Source: Aggregicoccus sp. 17bor-14 (lineage in GTDB: Bacteria; Myxococcota; Myxococcia; Myxococcales; Myxococcaceae). From it: a stretch of DNA of 64,000 bases. The translations under genes and the position numbers were made by a program. Shown piece after piece: positions 11,288-20,580 of the stretch. How positions within the stretch are numbered: the first letter of the stretch is position 1; each line of letters begins with the position of its first letter. The stretch covers positions 124,001 through 188,000 of the forward strand of contig NZ_VJZZ01000010.1 in assembly GCF_009659535.1 (NCBI RefSeq), in the 5' to 3' direction. Under the pieces are notes generated by a model that saw only the letters and a program-made list of their open reading frames with translations, made no database searches and was not told the origin of the DNA.

Positions 11288-13372
11288 ATGCATGACCTCG
11301 CCGCCTCCTCCCGGCTCATCGAGCACCTGAGCGCGCTCACCGATGAGCTCCGGGTCACCCTCCAGCACCAGGGCGAGTCGCTCGCCGAGACCCAGCGGCG
11401 GCTGAGCACGCTCTTCGAGCGCGCGCCGATGAGCATGCAGCTCATCGACCGGGACGGCCGGACGCTGCAGGTCAACGCCGCGTGGAAGGCGCTGTGGAAG
11501 ATCCCCGACGCCATCGTCGAGGGCTTCATCCTGCGCAGCTACAACATCCTGAAGGACCCCCAGCTGGAGGAGAAGGGCATCGCCCCCTACTTCGTCCGCG
11601 CGCTGCAGGGCGAGAACTGCCACATCCCGGCCGCCCTCTACGATGCGACCGAGCAGGGCATGGAGGGCCGGGCGCGCTGGGTCGAGGGCTTCCTCTACCC
11701 GGTGAAGGACGACGCCGGCCGCGTCGAGCAGCTGGTGCTGATGCACCAGGACATCACCGAGCGCAAGGAGGCCGAGGCCCTCATCCTGCGCAAGAGCGCG
11801 GAGTTCGAGGCGGTGTTCCTGCACCTGCCCGAGCCGGTGGTGATGGCCTCGGCGAGCCGGGACATCGTGCTCGTGAACCCCGCGGCGTGCGCGCTGCTGG
11901 GCTACGCCCCGGCCGAGCTCGTGGGCAAGCCGCTCGCGTTCATCCAGCACGAGGCGGACGGCTCCGGGGGCGCAGGGCAGGGGGAGGCAGACGCCTCCGC
12001 CCCCACAGAGCGCCACTACCGCCACCGCACGGGCGACCCCATCCTCACCGAGACCACCACGTCGGTGGTGCGGACCCCGGACGGCACCGTCCTCGGCTCC
12101 GTGAGCCTCGTGCGCGACATCCGGGAGAAGCGCCGCGCCGAGCGGATGATGGCCTTCCTCTCCGAGGCGGGGAACGTGCTCGCCGCGTCGCTCGACCACC
12201 CGCAGACGCTGTCCGCGCTGGCGCGACTCGCGGTGCCGGCCCTGGGGGACTGGTGCATCGTCGACCTGCTCGAGGACGACGGCACGGTGCGCCGCGCGGA
12301 GGTGGTCGTCGCGGACCCGGCGCAGCAGCCGCTCGCGGCAGAGGTCGTGCGGTACGCGCCGGGCCGGGACCACCTGCAGCATCCCCCGGCGCGGGCGCTC
12401 TTCGAGGCGAGGCCGCTGCTGCTCCCGCGCGTGGACCCCATGCAGGTCGCCGAGCTCTCGCGCGGCGATGCCCACGCGCGCACCATGGCCGCCACGGGGT
12501 TGCACTCCATGATCTGCGTCCCGCTGGTGGCGCGCACCCAGACCCTGGGCGTGCTCACGCTGTTGCTCGCGGGCACGAAGCGCAGCTACGACGAGAAGGA
12601 CCTCTCTTACGCGAAGCAGCTCGCGAGCAAGGCGGCGCAGGCGGTGGAGAACGCGCGCCTGTACCAGCGGGCCACGGAGGCGATCGCCGCGCGCGACGAG
12701 TTCCTCGGCGTCTGCTCGCACGAGCTCAAGACGCCCATCACCTCGATGAAGCTGCAGCTGCAGGCGGCCACCGCGCAGAGGGGCGTCGGCAGCACCGCGG
12801 CCACCCTGCCGCCGGCGCTCGGCAAGCGGCTCGAGGTCGCGACCCGCCAGCTGCGCCGCCTGGAGAAGCTCATCGAGGACATGCTGGACGTCTCGCGCAT
12901 CGTCAGCGGCCGGCTCACCATGACGCTGGAGCCGCTGTCGGTGCGCGAGCTGGTCGCGGACGCGCTCGACCAGATGGGCGAGAAGTTCGCCGCCGCGGGC
13001 GTGCCCCTCTCGCTCCAGGTCGAGGCGGACGCGCGCGTGCAGGGAGATCGCCTCCGGCTCACCCAGGTGATCGACAACCTGCTCTCCAACGCGCTCAAGT
13101 ACGGCGAGGGCAAGCCGGTGCGCGTGCGGGTGCACCAGGAGGGCGGCCGCAGCCAGGTGGCCGTCGAGGACCAGGGGCCCGGCATCGCCGCTGGCGACCG
13201 GCAGCGCATCTTCAAGCGCTTCGAGCGGGCCGCGGCGACGCGGAACATCGGCGGCCTGGGGCTGGGGCTCTACATCAGCCGGCAGATTGCCGAGGCCCAC
13301 GCCGGAAGCCTGGAGGTCCACAGCGAGCCCGGACAGGGTGCGCGCTTCGTGCTCGAGCTTCCGCTCGCCTGA
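11288..13372 (+). CDS. PAS-PAS-GAF sensor histidine kinase
   Basis: A 694-residue soluble sensor kinase with no membrane segment. In order: a coiled N-terminus, PAS domain 1 (about 40-150, ending HQDITERKEAE), PAS domain 2 (about 165-285, ending VRDIREKRRAE), a GAF domain (about 295-460), the dimerisation/phosphoacceptor helix with CSHELKTPITSM (His about 475), and an HATPase_c domain. The ATPase domain has the N box (NLLSNALKYGEG), the G1 box (DQGPGIA) and the G2 box (GLGLGLY). All catalytic boxes are intact. No response regulator gene is adjacent, so it is an orphan kinase, as is frequent in myxobacteria. It is followed after 14 bases by a small membrane-protein gene, probably co-transcribed. 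Confidence 0.95.
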   Translation: MHDLAASSRLIEHLSALTDELRVTLQHQGESLAETQRRLSTLFERAPMSMQLIDRDGRTLQVNAAWKALWKIPDAIVEGFILRSYNILKDPQLEEKGIAPYFVRALQGENCHIPAALYDATEQGMEGRARWVEGFLYPVKDDAGRVEQLVLMHQDITERKEAEALILRKSAEFEAVFLHLPEPVVMASASRDIVLVNPAACALLGYAPAELVGKPLAFIQHEADGSGGAGQGEADASAPTERHYRHRTGDPILTETTTSVVRTPDGTVLGSVSLVRDIREKRRAERMMAFLSEAGNVLAASLDHPQTLSALARLAVPALGDWCIVDLLEDDGTVRRAEVVVADPAQQPLAAEVVRYAPGRDHLQHPPARALFEARPLLLPRVDPMQVAELSRGDAHARTMAATGLHSMICVPLVARTQTLGVLTLLLAGTKRSYDEKDLSYAKQLASKAAQAVENARLYQRATEAIAARDEFLGVCSHELKTPITSMKLQLQAATAQRGVGSTAATLPPALGKRLEVATRQLRRLEKLIEDMLDVSRIVSGRLTMTLEPLSVRELVADALDQMGEKFAAAGVPLSLQVEADARVQGDRLRLTQVIDNLLSNALKYGEGKPVRVRVHQEGGRSQVAVEDQGPGIAAGDRQRIFKRFERAAATRNIGGLGLGLYISRQIAEAHAGSLEVHSEPGQGARFVLELPLA

Positions 13373-13386
13373 GAGGAGAGGACCCC

Positions 13387-13911
13387 ATGGGTGCCGTCGG
13401 CGCAGTCATCATGAGCTTCTTCGGCGCGGTGTTCGCGGCGCTGACCCTGCACTCGCAGCGGGGGTGGAGCGGGCCCTCGCTCGCGGCCCCCTTCGCGGTG
13501 TTCGCCGCCCTCGCGCTCGCCGCGCGGACCGCGAGCCGGCTTCCCGGCCCGGGGCTGACCCACTCGGCCCGGGCGGGGCGCGCCATCCTGTGGAGCAGCA
13601 CGGCGGAGGGGGTGGGCATCTTCGTCGCCGCCAACGTGGTCGACAACCTGGGGCACCCCGAGCTGCTGCTGCCGGCGATGGCGCTGGTGGTGGGCCTGCA
13701 CTTCCTCCCCATTGCGTTCGCCATGACCTTCCGGCCCTTCTACGTCCTCGGCGCCGCGCTGCTGGCGGCCTCGGCTGCCGGCTTCCTCCTCGCTCCGCCG
13801 CTGGGGCCGCAAGTGTCGGGCTTCGCAGCCGCACTGAGCCTCTGGGGGGCCGCCGCGCTCGCCGTGCTGCGCGAGCGCCGCGCGCGCAGCCGTCCTCCGG
13901 TGGCCGCCTGA
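13387..13911 (+). CDS. Small multi-spanning membrane protein, unknown function
   Basis: A 174-residue protein with about five or six hydrophobic helices (for example GAVIMSFFGAVFAALTL, AAPFAVFAALALAA, LPAMALVVGLHFLPIAFAM and a C-terminal AAALSLWGAAALAVL) and a short basic tail RERRARSRPP. A strong AGGAGAGGA ribosome site precedes the ATG. It starts 14 bases after the sensor kinase stop, so a single transcript is likely and it might contribute to sensing at the membrane; that link is inference from position only. I do not recognise the family. Confidence 0.8.
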   Translation: MGAVGAVIMSFFGAVFAALTLHSQRGWSGPSLAAPFAVFAALALAARTASRLPGPGLTHSARAGRAILWSSTAEGVGIFVAANVVDNLGHPELLLPAMALVVGLHFLPIAFAMTFRPFYVLGAALLAASAAGFLLAPPLGPQVSGFAAALSLWGAAALAVLRERRARSRPPVAA

Positions 13912-13966
13912 GGCCACTCGACCCCGCGCGCCTGCTCGGGCGCGCTCACCTGAAGGAGTCCCGCCG

Positions 13967-14512
13967 ATGAACCTCTTCGACATCCCCCTCACGCGCATCG
14001 ACGGTGCGCCCGCGAGCCTCGCCGCCCACCGCAGCAAGGTGCTGCTGCTGGTCAACGTGGCGTCGAAGTGCGGCCTCACCCCGCAGTACGCGGGGCTCGA
14101 GGCGCTCTACCGCGAGAAGCGCGCGCAGGGGCTCGAGGTGCTCGGCTTCCCGGCGAACAATTTCCTCGGCCAGGAGCCCGGCACGGAGGAGGAGATCGCC
14201 ACCTTCTGCTCCAGCTCCTACGACGTCACCTTCCCGCTCTTCTCGAAGATCAGCGTCGTCGGTGTGGACAAGCACCCGCTCTACCGCGAGCTCACGCAGG
14301 CCGCGCCGCAGGCGACGGGCGAGGGCCCCATGCGCCAGCGGCTGCAGGGCTACGGCATCGCGACGAGCCCTCCGGGCGAGGTGCTGTGGAACTTCGAGAA
14401 GTTCCTCGTCGGCCGCGACGGGCGCATCCTCGGCCGCTTCGCGCCGGACGTGGAGGCGAGCGACCCGCGGCTGCGCTCCGCCATCGACGCGGCGCTCGCT
14501 GCCTCCGCCTGA
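13967..14512 (+). CDS. Glutathione peroxidase-like thiol peroxidase
   Basis: A 181-residue thioredoxin-fold peroxidase that should reduce hydroperoxides using a cysteine thiol. The peroxidatic Cys is in VASKCGLTPQY (Cys35), and the WNFEKFLV segment supplies the family Trp and Asn. The third family segment reads FPANNFLGQEPG where most members have FPCNQFGGQEPG, so the position of the catalytic Gln is Asn. This variant is seen in related bacterial proteins as far as I recall, but activity should not be assumed identical. A second Cys (TFCSSSYDVTFP) may act as resolving partner. It lies 55 bases after the small membrane-protein gene and may belong to the histidine-kinase transcript. Confidence 0.9.
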   Translation: MNLFDIPLTRIDGAPASLAAHRSKVLLLVNVASKCGLTPQYAGLEALYREKRAQGLEVLGFPANNFLGQEPGTEEEIATFCSSSYDVTFPLFSKISVVGVDKHPLYRELTQAAPQATGEGPMRQRLQGYGIATSPPGEVLWNFEKFLVGRDGRILGRFAPDVEASDPRLRSAIDAALAASA

Positions 14513-14589
14513 ACCGCGAAGGGGGGAGGGGGGCTTCCCACCGTCTCGCACCTTCGCCTACGTTCCCCCTCCTCACGAGGGGGGAGTGC

Positions 14590-16116
14590 ATGTTCGAGTC
14601 GAAGCGCGGGTGTGTCCTGGCGGTGCTCGCAGGTCTGTGGCTGGGCGGCTGTGAACCCGGAAGCGCGCTGCAGACGGACCCGGGCGCGGCCGGCAGCGAC
14701 GTGCGGGCCACCTCCGAGGCGGAGCTGCAGCGCGCGGTGGTGCCGGGCAAGGAGCTGGTCATCACGGACCGCTCCGTCCTCGAGAGCCCGGTGGAGACCA
14801 CCTTCGACCCGGCCCACCCGGACGGCCTCTCTCCGCAGGGGGCGTGGAGCTTCGGGCGCCTGGTGCACAACATGCTGCCGCGCGGCCAGCGCGGGGATGC
14901 GCGCGCGGCCTCGCGCTTCACCGTGCAGTGGCTGAAGAGCTGGGAGAGCGCCCAGTCCCCGAGCACCAGCGTGCGCGCCTCGGCGCCGCGCGCCACCATG
15001 CGCACCGTGGTGCTCGAGCCCTGGAAGCTCGCGAGCGGCTGCAGCGCGGGCCCCGAGAGCGACGACACCTGCGTGCTGGACTTCCGCCGCGCGCCCTTCC
15101 AGCTGATCGCGATCGTGAACCGGCCGGACCTGCGCATCGTGGCGGGTGACGACACGGCCATCGGCGGCGAGGGGCGCTTCGTGTTCCAGGCCGTGGGCCC
15201 CACCCTGAGCCAGACGCCCGAGGGCATGACCTTCATCGCGGACGCGACGCCCACCCCGCAGAAGCTCACCGTCATCTTCGAGTACTCGCTGCCCGTCTCG
15301 CACCGCTTCGAGACGCTGCTCTGGGCGCAGCGCTGGCACCTGCTGGGCGCGCTGCCCTTCGGCCCCGCGTACAACGCGCTGCTGCGCACCGTGACCGCGG
15401 GCTTCAGCGGGCCGGACATGGACCTGCGCCGCCCCAACGGCAGCGCGCTGAACCAGCTGCGCACCAACGAGGTGGCGCTGCTGGGCAGCCGCACTGTGTC
15501 CCCCAGCCTGCCGCCGCAGATCTGGGAGCTGCGCGAGTTCCACCTCTCGCGCGAGACGGGGCTGCTGCAGCAGCACACCGTGAACCTCGAGCCCTCGCGC
15601 GAGTTCGACCTCCCGCCGCGCGGCACCCTCGAGCGCTCGCAGCAGCTCGCCGAGGTGTTGCTCGCCAACCGCGACGCCGTGCTCTCCAACACGCACCGCC
15701 TGCCGCCCGAGATGCTCGCGAACTCCACGCTGGTGGGCACGGGGCTGCCGGCCTGGGGCTCGGGCGGCACCTTCACCACGGCGGACGGGCGCACCGTGGA
15801 CCCGGCGCTGCGCACCGCCTTCGCGCTCAACACCTGCGGCGGCTGCCACCGCCACGAGACGGACACCCGCCACACCCCCGAGCGCGCCGCTACCACCGGC
15901 ACCTTCCTGCACCTCACGAACCCGCGCGCGCTGGACACCGTGGACCGCCCCGCGGACCTGGACCACACCAGCCTCTCCGCGTTCCTGCGCTCGGAGATCG
16001 CCGCGCCCACCCCGGAGCGCCCGCTGGGTGGCCCGCGCTACGCGGACTTCACCCAGCTGCTGCGCATGCAGCCGCAGGACGTGTGCAACGCGACCGGCCT
16101 GCGGGTGTGCGGCTAG
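14590..16116 (+). CDS. Outer-surface or periplasmic lipoprotein with one c-type heme motif
   Basis: A 508-residue lipoprotein with signal peptide and lipobox LGGC (acylated Cys21). Most of the protein has no family I recognise; it is beta-rich with many Asp/Pro turns. Near residue 418 it has NTCGGCHRHE, a CxxCH heme-attachment motif followed closely by more His, so a covalently bound c-type heme is plausible. A second CxxCH is not seen, and two further Cys near the C-terminus (DVCNATGLRVCG) could form a disulphide. Similar large lipoproteins with one late CxxCH are common in myxobacteria. The ATG follows a GGGGGGAG ribosome site. The stop codon shares a CTAG with the convergent LysR gene. Confidence 0.82.
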   Translation: MFESKRGCVLAVLAGLWLGGCEPGSALQTDPGAAGSDVRATSEAELQRAVVPGKELVITDRSVLESPVETTFDPAHPDGLSPQGAWSFGRLVHNMLPRGQRGDARAASRFTVQWLKSWESAQSPSTSVRASAPRATMRTVVLEPWKLASGCSAGPESDDTCVLDFRRAPFQLIAIVNRPDLRIVAGDDTAIGGEGRFVFQAVGPTLSQTPEGMTFIADATPTPQKLTVIFEYSLPVSHRFETLLWAQRWHLLGALPFGPAYNALLRTVTAGFSGPDMDLRRPNGSALNQLRTNEVALLGSRTVSPSLPPQIWELREFHLSRETGLLQQHTVNLEPSREFDLPPRGTLERSQQLAEVLLANRDAVLSNTHRLPPEMLANSTLVGTGLPAWGSGGTFTTADGRTVDPALRTAFALNTCGGCHRHETDTRHTPERAATTGTFLHLTNPRALDTVDRPADLDHTSLSAFLRSEIAAPTPERPLGGPRYADFTQLLRMQPQDVCNATGLRVCG

Positions 16117-17006
16117 GGGACGGCCCCCTCGGCCCGGGCCTCGCGCTCGAGCCACGCGATGAAGCGCTGCGCCGCGGCCCCCGGCACGCGGTGCGGCGGG
16201 TACACCACGTAGTAGGCGAGGCCCAGTGACACGCTGGGCCCCGGCAGCCGCACGAGCCTGCCGTCTTCCAGGTACGCGGCGGCGAGGCGCTGGCGCGCGA
16301 GCACCGCGCCCAGCCCCGCCGCGGCCGCGTCCAGCGCGAGCGCCGAGTCGCTGAAGGTGTGCGCCGCCTCGGGCCGCAAGCCCCGCACGCCCGCCTCGCG
16401 AAACCACTCCGACCAGCGCGGCGACACGTCGTCCACCAGCGGCAGGGCGGCCACGTCCTCGGCCGTGCGCACCCGCTTCACGCCCGCGAGGCGCGGGGAG
16501 GCGGCGGGAAAGAGCACGTCGTCCATGAGGAAGCGCGCCACCAGCCCCGGCCAGGGCCCCCGGCCGTAGCGCAAGGCGAAGTCCGGCCCGCCGTCCTCGA
16601 AGCGCGCGGCGCCCCGGTCCGCGTCCACCACCAGCCGCAGCTTCGGGTGGGCCTGGGTGAAGCGCCCCAGGCGCGGCAGCAGCCACGAGCGCGCGAGCGA
16701 GGGCAGCACGCTCACCCGCACCCGCGGCTCCTCGCGCGAGGCGTGCAGTTGCGTGAACGCTGCGTTGAGCTCTCCCAGCGCGCCGCCCGTGGCGTCCGCG
16801 AGCAGCTGCCCCTCGGGGGTGAGCGCGACGCCGCGCGCCTGGCGGCGGAAGAGCACCACGCCCAGCATCTCCTCGAGCCGGCGCACGTGGTGGCTCACCG
16901 CGCTCGCGGTGAGGTGCAGCTCCTCGCCGGCGCGGGCGAAGTTCAGGTGGCGCGCGGCTGCCTCGAAGGCGCCGAGCGCGGGAAGCCAATGCGCACGCAG
17001 GGACAT
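16113..17006 (-). CDS. LysR-type transcriptional regulator (GcvA-like)
   Basis: A 297-residue DNA-binding regulator. The N-terminal winged helix contains FARAGEELHLTASAVSHHVRRLE (about 23-46), typical of the GcvA/AmpR branch, followed by a substrate-binding domain that would sense a small metabolite. It is transcribed divergently from an EamA transporter gene, the usual layout for a LysR regulator and its target. The shared intergenic DNA holds a perfect inverted repeat (GTTTGGG and CCCAAAC, seven bases apart) that may be its operator. Its stop codon overlaps that of the convergent lipoprotein gene by four bases. Confidence 0.95.
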   Translation of the reverse strand: MSLRAHWLPALGAFEAAARHLNFARAGEELHLTASAVSHHVRRLEEMLGVVLFRRQARGVALTPEGQLLADATGGALGELNAAFTQLHASREEPRVRVSVLPSLARSWLLPRLGRFTQAHPKLRLVVDADRGAARFEDGGPDFALRYGRGPWPGLVARFLMDDVLFPAASPRLAGVKRVRTAEDVAALPLVDDVSPRWSEWFREAGVRGLRPEAAHTFSDSALALDAAAAGLGAVLARQRLAAAYLEDGRLVRLPGPSVSLGLAYYVVYPPHRVPGAAAQRFIAWLEREARAEGAVP

Positions 17007-17024
17007 GCTCGAGCCTCAAATCCG

Positions 17025-17045
17025 GTTTGGGTCTGCCTCCCAAAC
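17025..17045. promoter_or_regulatory. Candidate LysR operator in the LysR/EamA divergent region
   Basis: A perfect inverted repeat, GTTTGGG-N7-CCCAAAC, lies 19 bases upstream of the LysR start and 65 bases upstream of the EamA start. Spacing and symmetry fit a LysR dimer site. An overlapping partial arm (CAAA, bases 17017-17020) extends it to the left. Assignment to this regulator is inferred from position. Confidence 0.5.
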
Positions 17046-17109
17046 GATGCGCTTGTGAGGCGGCGACTTCAACGGCACATCTGCACCACCCACGAAAGAG
17101 GTGCGTGCC

Positions 17110-18018
17110 ATGTCGGTCCCCGCGATGCCTTCCGCTGCCTGCACTGCTGCTCCTGCCGCCGCGTCTCCGCGCGACTGGGTCACCCCCGTGGAGCTGACCG
17201 TGCTCGGCGCCATCTGGGGCGGCTCCTTCCTCTTCATGCGCGTGGCCGCGCCCGAGTTCGGGCCCCTGCCGCTGGTGGGGCTGCGCCTCGCCCTGGGGGC
17301 CTCCGTGCTGCTGCCGCTGGTGTGGCACCAGCGCAGCGCCTTCTCGCGCAAGCACCTCTGGCAGGTGCCGCTGCTCGGGGTGGTCAACTCGGCCCTGCCT
17401 TTCGCCCTCTTCGCCTGGGCGGCGCAGCGGGCGCCGGCGGGCATCGGCGCCATCGCCAACAGCATGGCGCCGCTGTTCACGGCGCTGGTGGCGCTCGCCG
17501 CCTTCGGAGAGCGCATCAGCGCCCGGCGCGCGCTCGCGCTGGTGACCGGCTTCGCGGGCGTGGTGGTGCTCGCGAGCGGGCGCACCCACGGCAACGCCTC
17601 CACGCTCGCGGCGCTCGCCGGGGTGCTCGCCTCGCTGTGCTACGGCATCGGCGCGAACCTCATCCGCCGCCGCTTCAGCGGCCTGCCGCCGGTGGCGCTC
17701 GCTGCCGGCACGCAGCTGGGCGCAGCGCTCCTGTGCGCGCCCTTCGCCGTGGCGCAGTGGCCCTCGGCGCCCGTCTCGGCCCGCGCGTGGGTGAGCGCGG
17801 TGCTGCTCGGCGTGCTGTGCACGGGGCTCGCGTACGCCTTCTTCTTCCGGCTCATCTCCCGCGTGGGCGCACCGCGCACGCTCACGGTCACCTTCCTCGT
17901 GCCGCTGTTCGGCCTCGCCTGGTCCTGGCTGCTGCTCGGCGAGGCGCCCACCGCGAGCATGCTCACCGCCGGCGCGCTCATCCTCGCCAGCGTCGCCGTC
18001 AGCCAGCGCGCCCGCTGA
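17110..18018 (+). CDS. EamA/DMT-family transporter
   Basis: A 302-residue inner-membrane protein with ten predicted helices in two EamA repeats. The first begins ELTVLGAIWGGSFLFMRV and the second begins around LAALAGVLASLCYGIGANLIRR. It is of the drug/metabolite transporter superfamily and probably exports a metabolite or amino-acid-like compound. The ATG is preferred over a GTG nine bases upstream because AGAGGT lies seven bases before it. It is probably controlled by the divergent LysR regulator. Confidence 0.92.
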   Translation: MSVPAMPSAACTAAPAAASPRDWVTPVELTVLGAIWGGSFLFMRVAAPEFGPLPLVGLRLALGASVLLPLVWHQRSAFSRKHLWQVPLLGVVNSALPFALFAWAAQRAPAGIGAIANSMAPLFTALVALAAFGERISARRALALVTGFAGVVVLASGRTHGNASTLAALAGVLASLCYGIGANLIRRRFSGLPPVALAAGTQLGAALLCAPFAVAQWPSAPVSARAWVSAVLLGVLCTGLAYAFFFRLISRVGAPRTLTVTFLVPLFGLAWSWLLLGEAPTASMLTAGALILASVAVSQRAR

Positions 18019-18118
18019 GGGGGCAGGCGCGTGCACCGCCCGACAGGGCCGTGCACGCGGAGGTGGCGCACACGGCCGCGCTCCGCTCTGGTCGCCTTCC
18101 CCTTCCGGGAGGACCACC

Positions 18119-18859
18119 ATGAGCACCGAGCGCACCGAGCTGGACATCAAGACGGCGGACGGCACCGCCCACGCCTGGCTCTACCGCGGCGGCGCGGGCG
18201 CGCGCCCCGCCGCCATCCTCTACCCGGATGCCTTCGGCGTGCGCCCGGCGACGCACGCCATGGCCGAGCGGCTCGCGGGGCTGGGCTACGTCGTGCTCCT
18301 GCCCCACATCTTCTACCGCGCGGGCGACTTCCCGCCCTTCGCCACGGATGCCTTCAGCCACCCGCCCGAGCGCGCGCGGCTGATGGCGCTCATCCACTCC
18401 ATCACGCCGGAGCGCATCCGCATGGACAGCGCCGCGTACCTGGACGCGCTTGCCGCGCAGCCCCGCGTCCGCGCGGACCGGGTGGGGCTCACCGGCTACT
18501 GCATGGGCGGGCGCATGGCCTTCCTCACGGCCGCGATGCACCCGGAGCGCGTGCGCGCTGCCGCCGCCTTCCACCCGGGCGGCCTGGTGACGGATGCGCC
18601 CGAGAGCCCGCACCGGCTCGCGGGGCAGGTGAAGGCGGCGCTCTACCTCGGCGCCGCAGATGAGGACCAGGGCTTCAGCTCCGAGCACCAGGCCGCGCTC
18701 GCGCAGGCGCTGGGCGCAGCGCACGTGGACTACTGCCTCGAGCTCTACCGCGGCAAGCGGCACGGCTACGCGATGGCCGACACGGCCGTGTACGACGCGG
18801 ACGCGGATGCGCGGCACTGGCGCCGGCTCACGGCGCTCTTCGCCGAGCAGCTCGGATAG
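18119..18859 (+). CDS. Dienelactone hydrolase-family protein
   Basis: A 246-residue alpha/beta hydrolase with the dienelactone hydrolase triad: nucleophilic Cys in GYCMGG (about residue 124), Asp in LGAADEDQ and His in KRHGYAM. All three are present, so it is probably active. In classical pathways the enzyme opens dienelactones during chloroaromatic breakdown; no such pathway is evident nearby, so the true substrate is unknown. A GGGAGGA ribosome site precedes the ATG. It follows the EamA gene after 100 bases and converges with a lipoprotein gene. Confidence 0.9.
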   Translation: MSTERTELDIKTADGTAHAWLYRGGAGARPAAILYPDAFGVRPATHAMAERLAGLGYVVLLPHIFYRAGDFPPFATDAFSHPPERARLMALIHSITPERIRMDSAAYLDALAAQPRVRADRVGLTGYCMGGRMAFLTAAMHPERVRAAAAFHPGGLVTDAPESPHRLAGQVKAALYLGAADEDQGFSSEHQAALAQALGAAHVDYCLELYRGKRHGYAMADTAVYDADADARHWRRLTALFAEQLG

Positions 18860-18877
18860 GCCGCGCCCCGCGGCGGC

Positions 18878-20503
18878 TCAGGGGGCGCTGAGGAGGCCGG
18901 TGACGGCGTCTGCGAACTGCCCGGGCAGGCGCTGCTGGGTCTCCCGGCGGGCGAGGTCCCAGGTGGGAACGTCCATCGCGGTGACCACGAAGACGTAGTG
19001 GCGGCCAGGCTGGAGCATGCCCGCGGGCAGGCGCAGCGAGCGCAGCTCTGCGGGCAGGTCCACCTGCCCGGCGGTGGTTCGGCTCACGGTTCCCGGAGAG
19101 GGCTCGGTGAGACGGTAGAGGGTGAGCCGGTACGCGGTGGGGGTCCCGGTGGTCGGCGCGCCCCAGCTCAGCGTGGGCGTGAGGCTCGCGAGCGTCTGCG
19201 AGGCCGTGGCCGGGAGGCCATCCACGCGCAGGTCGGTAGGCGGGGAGAGCGTGGGGACGATCGGCGCGCCGACGACGTTCGCGAGCAGGTCCGAGCCGCC
19301 GATGCTGCGGTAGAGAAAGTGCTGGCTGCCCGACGGCAGCGTGAGCCGCACCCGGTAGAGGCAGGACGCGCCGCCCACCTCGGCCCAGCTGGACGGATAA
19401 GGATTGCCGTAGCTGAAGGTGGCGGCGAGGTCCGGCGCGTCCGGCGCGGTCTCGTAGTAGGAGAAGAGCTCGCCCGAGTAGCCGACCCAGCCGTACTCCG
19501 GGTGGATGCCGTAGGCGGCGGGGGTCACGTCGAACTGCATGCCCTCCAGCTCGGCGTCCGGGTGCACCTGCGCGCGCAGCGCGCGGAAGGCGCTGCTGCG
19601 AAGGTCCAGGGTGACGGAGCGCTGGGGCATCTCCTCGAGCCTCATGCCCAGACGCAGCGGTCCGCTGTCAGCGACGGAGGGCGCTGCGACCGTCCCCGCA
19701 CGGCGTGCCACCATCGCGATGCCGGAGGTGCCCACGTTCTGGGCCGCACGCTGCACGAGGGTGAGCGTGTCGAGCGTTGGGTCGAAGTGCGGCAGTGAGG
19801 CGCTCGTGACCGGGAAGATGTCCGCCGGCGCATGGGAGACGGAGGTGGCGCCCGTGGCCGGCTGAGGATTGAAGGCCAGCTGCGCGGTGCTGCCCGTCTC
19901 CAGCCCCACCATCTCGAAATCATCGACGGCGCCGCCCTCGTTCCACGGGCTCAGCCCTTCGAGCGTGAGCTCCGCGGTCCTCACGCCGGGGCCCGAACCC
20001 TCAATGGAGACCCCCGAGTACGACACCCCCTGGCGCTCGAGGCGAGCCCAACCCCGGTTCACGCTGCGCGCGCTCGTGTACACGTAGCTGTTGCCGCTGC
20101 GAACGAGGTAGCCGCCGGCGTCAGGCACCCCGTGCACCGAGGCGATGCCGATCCCGAGCGAGGTGCTCGCGAGGCGCGTGTAGCCGCCGTCCGGCGCGGG
20201 CACCAGCACCTCGACCGGATTCGAGAGCACCTCGTAGCGCTCCGAATTGTCGTAGAGGTAGGGCACCCGGTTCGTCACCCGCACCTCGTCCTCCGTCATG
20301 GGCGGCACGCTCGCGTCCGGGTGGCCCGCATCCGGGGTGCCCACGTCCGGGTAGCCGGGCGGGACGCTCGCGTCCGGGGTGACGACGACGACCTCGGGGC
20401 CTCCCTCGGTGCCGGCATCGGGGGCGCGTGCGGGCGCGTCCGGGAGGCAGGCGGAGAGCAGCAGGGCGAGGCACAGCGGCGCAGCGAGGCGGGAGGAGCG
20501 CAT
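18878..20503 (-). CDS. Lipoprotein with Pro/Asp-rich linker and Fn3-like C-terminal region
   Basis: A 541-residue lipoprotein with signal peptide and lipobox LSAC (Cys19). After the lipid anchor comes a flexible linker built of xPDAG/xPDxS-like units (TPDAG, HPDAS, YPDVG), then a beta-rich body of about 300 residues without a family I recognise. The C-terminal 130 residues (TDLRVDGLPATASQ... LSWGAPTTGTPTAYRLTLYRL) look like a fibronectin-III-type strand pattern. A second in-frame ATG two codons upstream is possible. It probably sits on the cell surface or in the periplasm. The linker style matches the large Asp-box protein at 34.6-38.5 kb. Confidence 0.82.
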   Translation of the reverse strand: MRSSRLAAPLCLALLLSACLPDAPARAPDAGTEGGPEVVVVTPDASVPPGYPDVGTPDAGHPDASVPPMTEDEVRVTNRVPYLYDNSERYEVLSNPVEVLVPAPDGGYTRLASTSLGIGIASVHGVPDAGGYLVRSGNSYVYTSARSVNRGWARLERQGVSYSGVSIEGSGPGVRTAELTLEGLSPWNEGGAVDDFEMVGLETGSTAQLAFNPQPATGATSVSHAPADIFPVTSASLPHFDPTLDTLTLVQRAAQNVGTSGIAMVARRAGTVAAPSVADSGPLRLGMRLEEMPQRSVTLDLRSSAFRALRAQVHPDAELEGMQFDVTPAAYGIHPEYGWVGYSGELFSYYETAPDAPDLAATFSYGNPYPSSWAEVGGASCLYRVRLTLPSGSQHFLYRSIGGSDLLANVVGAPIVPTLSPPTDLRVDGLPATASQTLASLTPTLSWGAPTTGTPTAYRLTLYRLTEPSPGTVSRTTAGQVDLPAELRSLRLPAGMLQPGRHYVFVVTAMDVPTWDLARRETQQRLPGQFADAVTGLLSAP

Positions 20504-20580
20504 GACCATCCAGGCGGGGAGATGGCCACGAAAGCTAGAAAGTCATCATCTCCGGGTCAAATCGGAGGGACACGAAAGGT

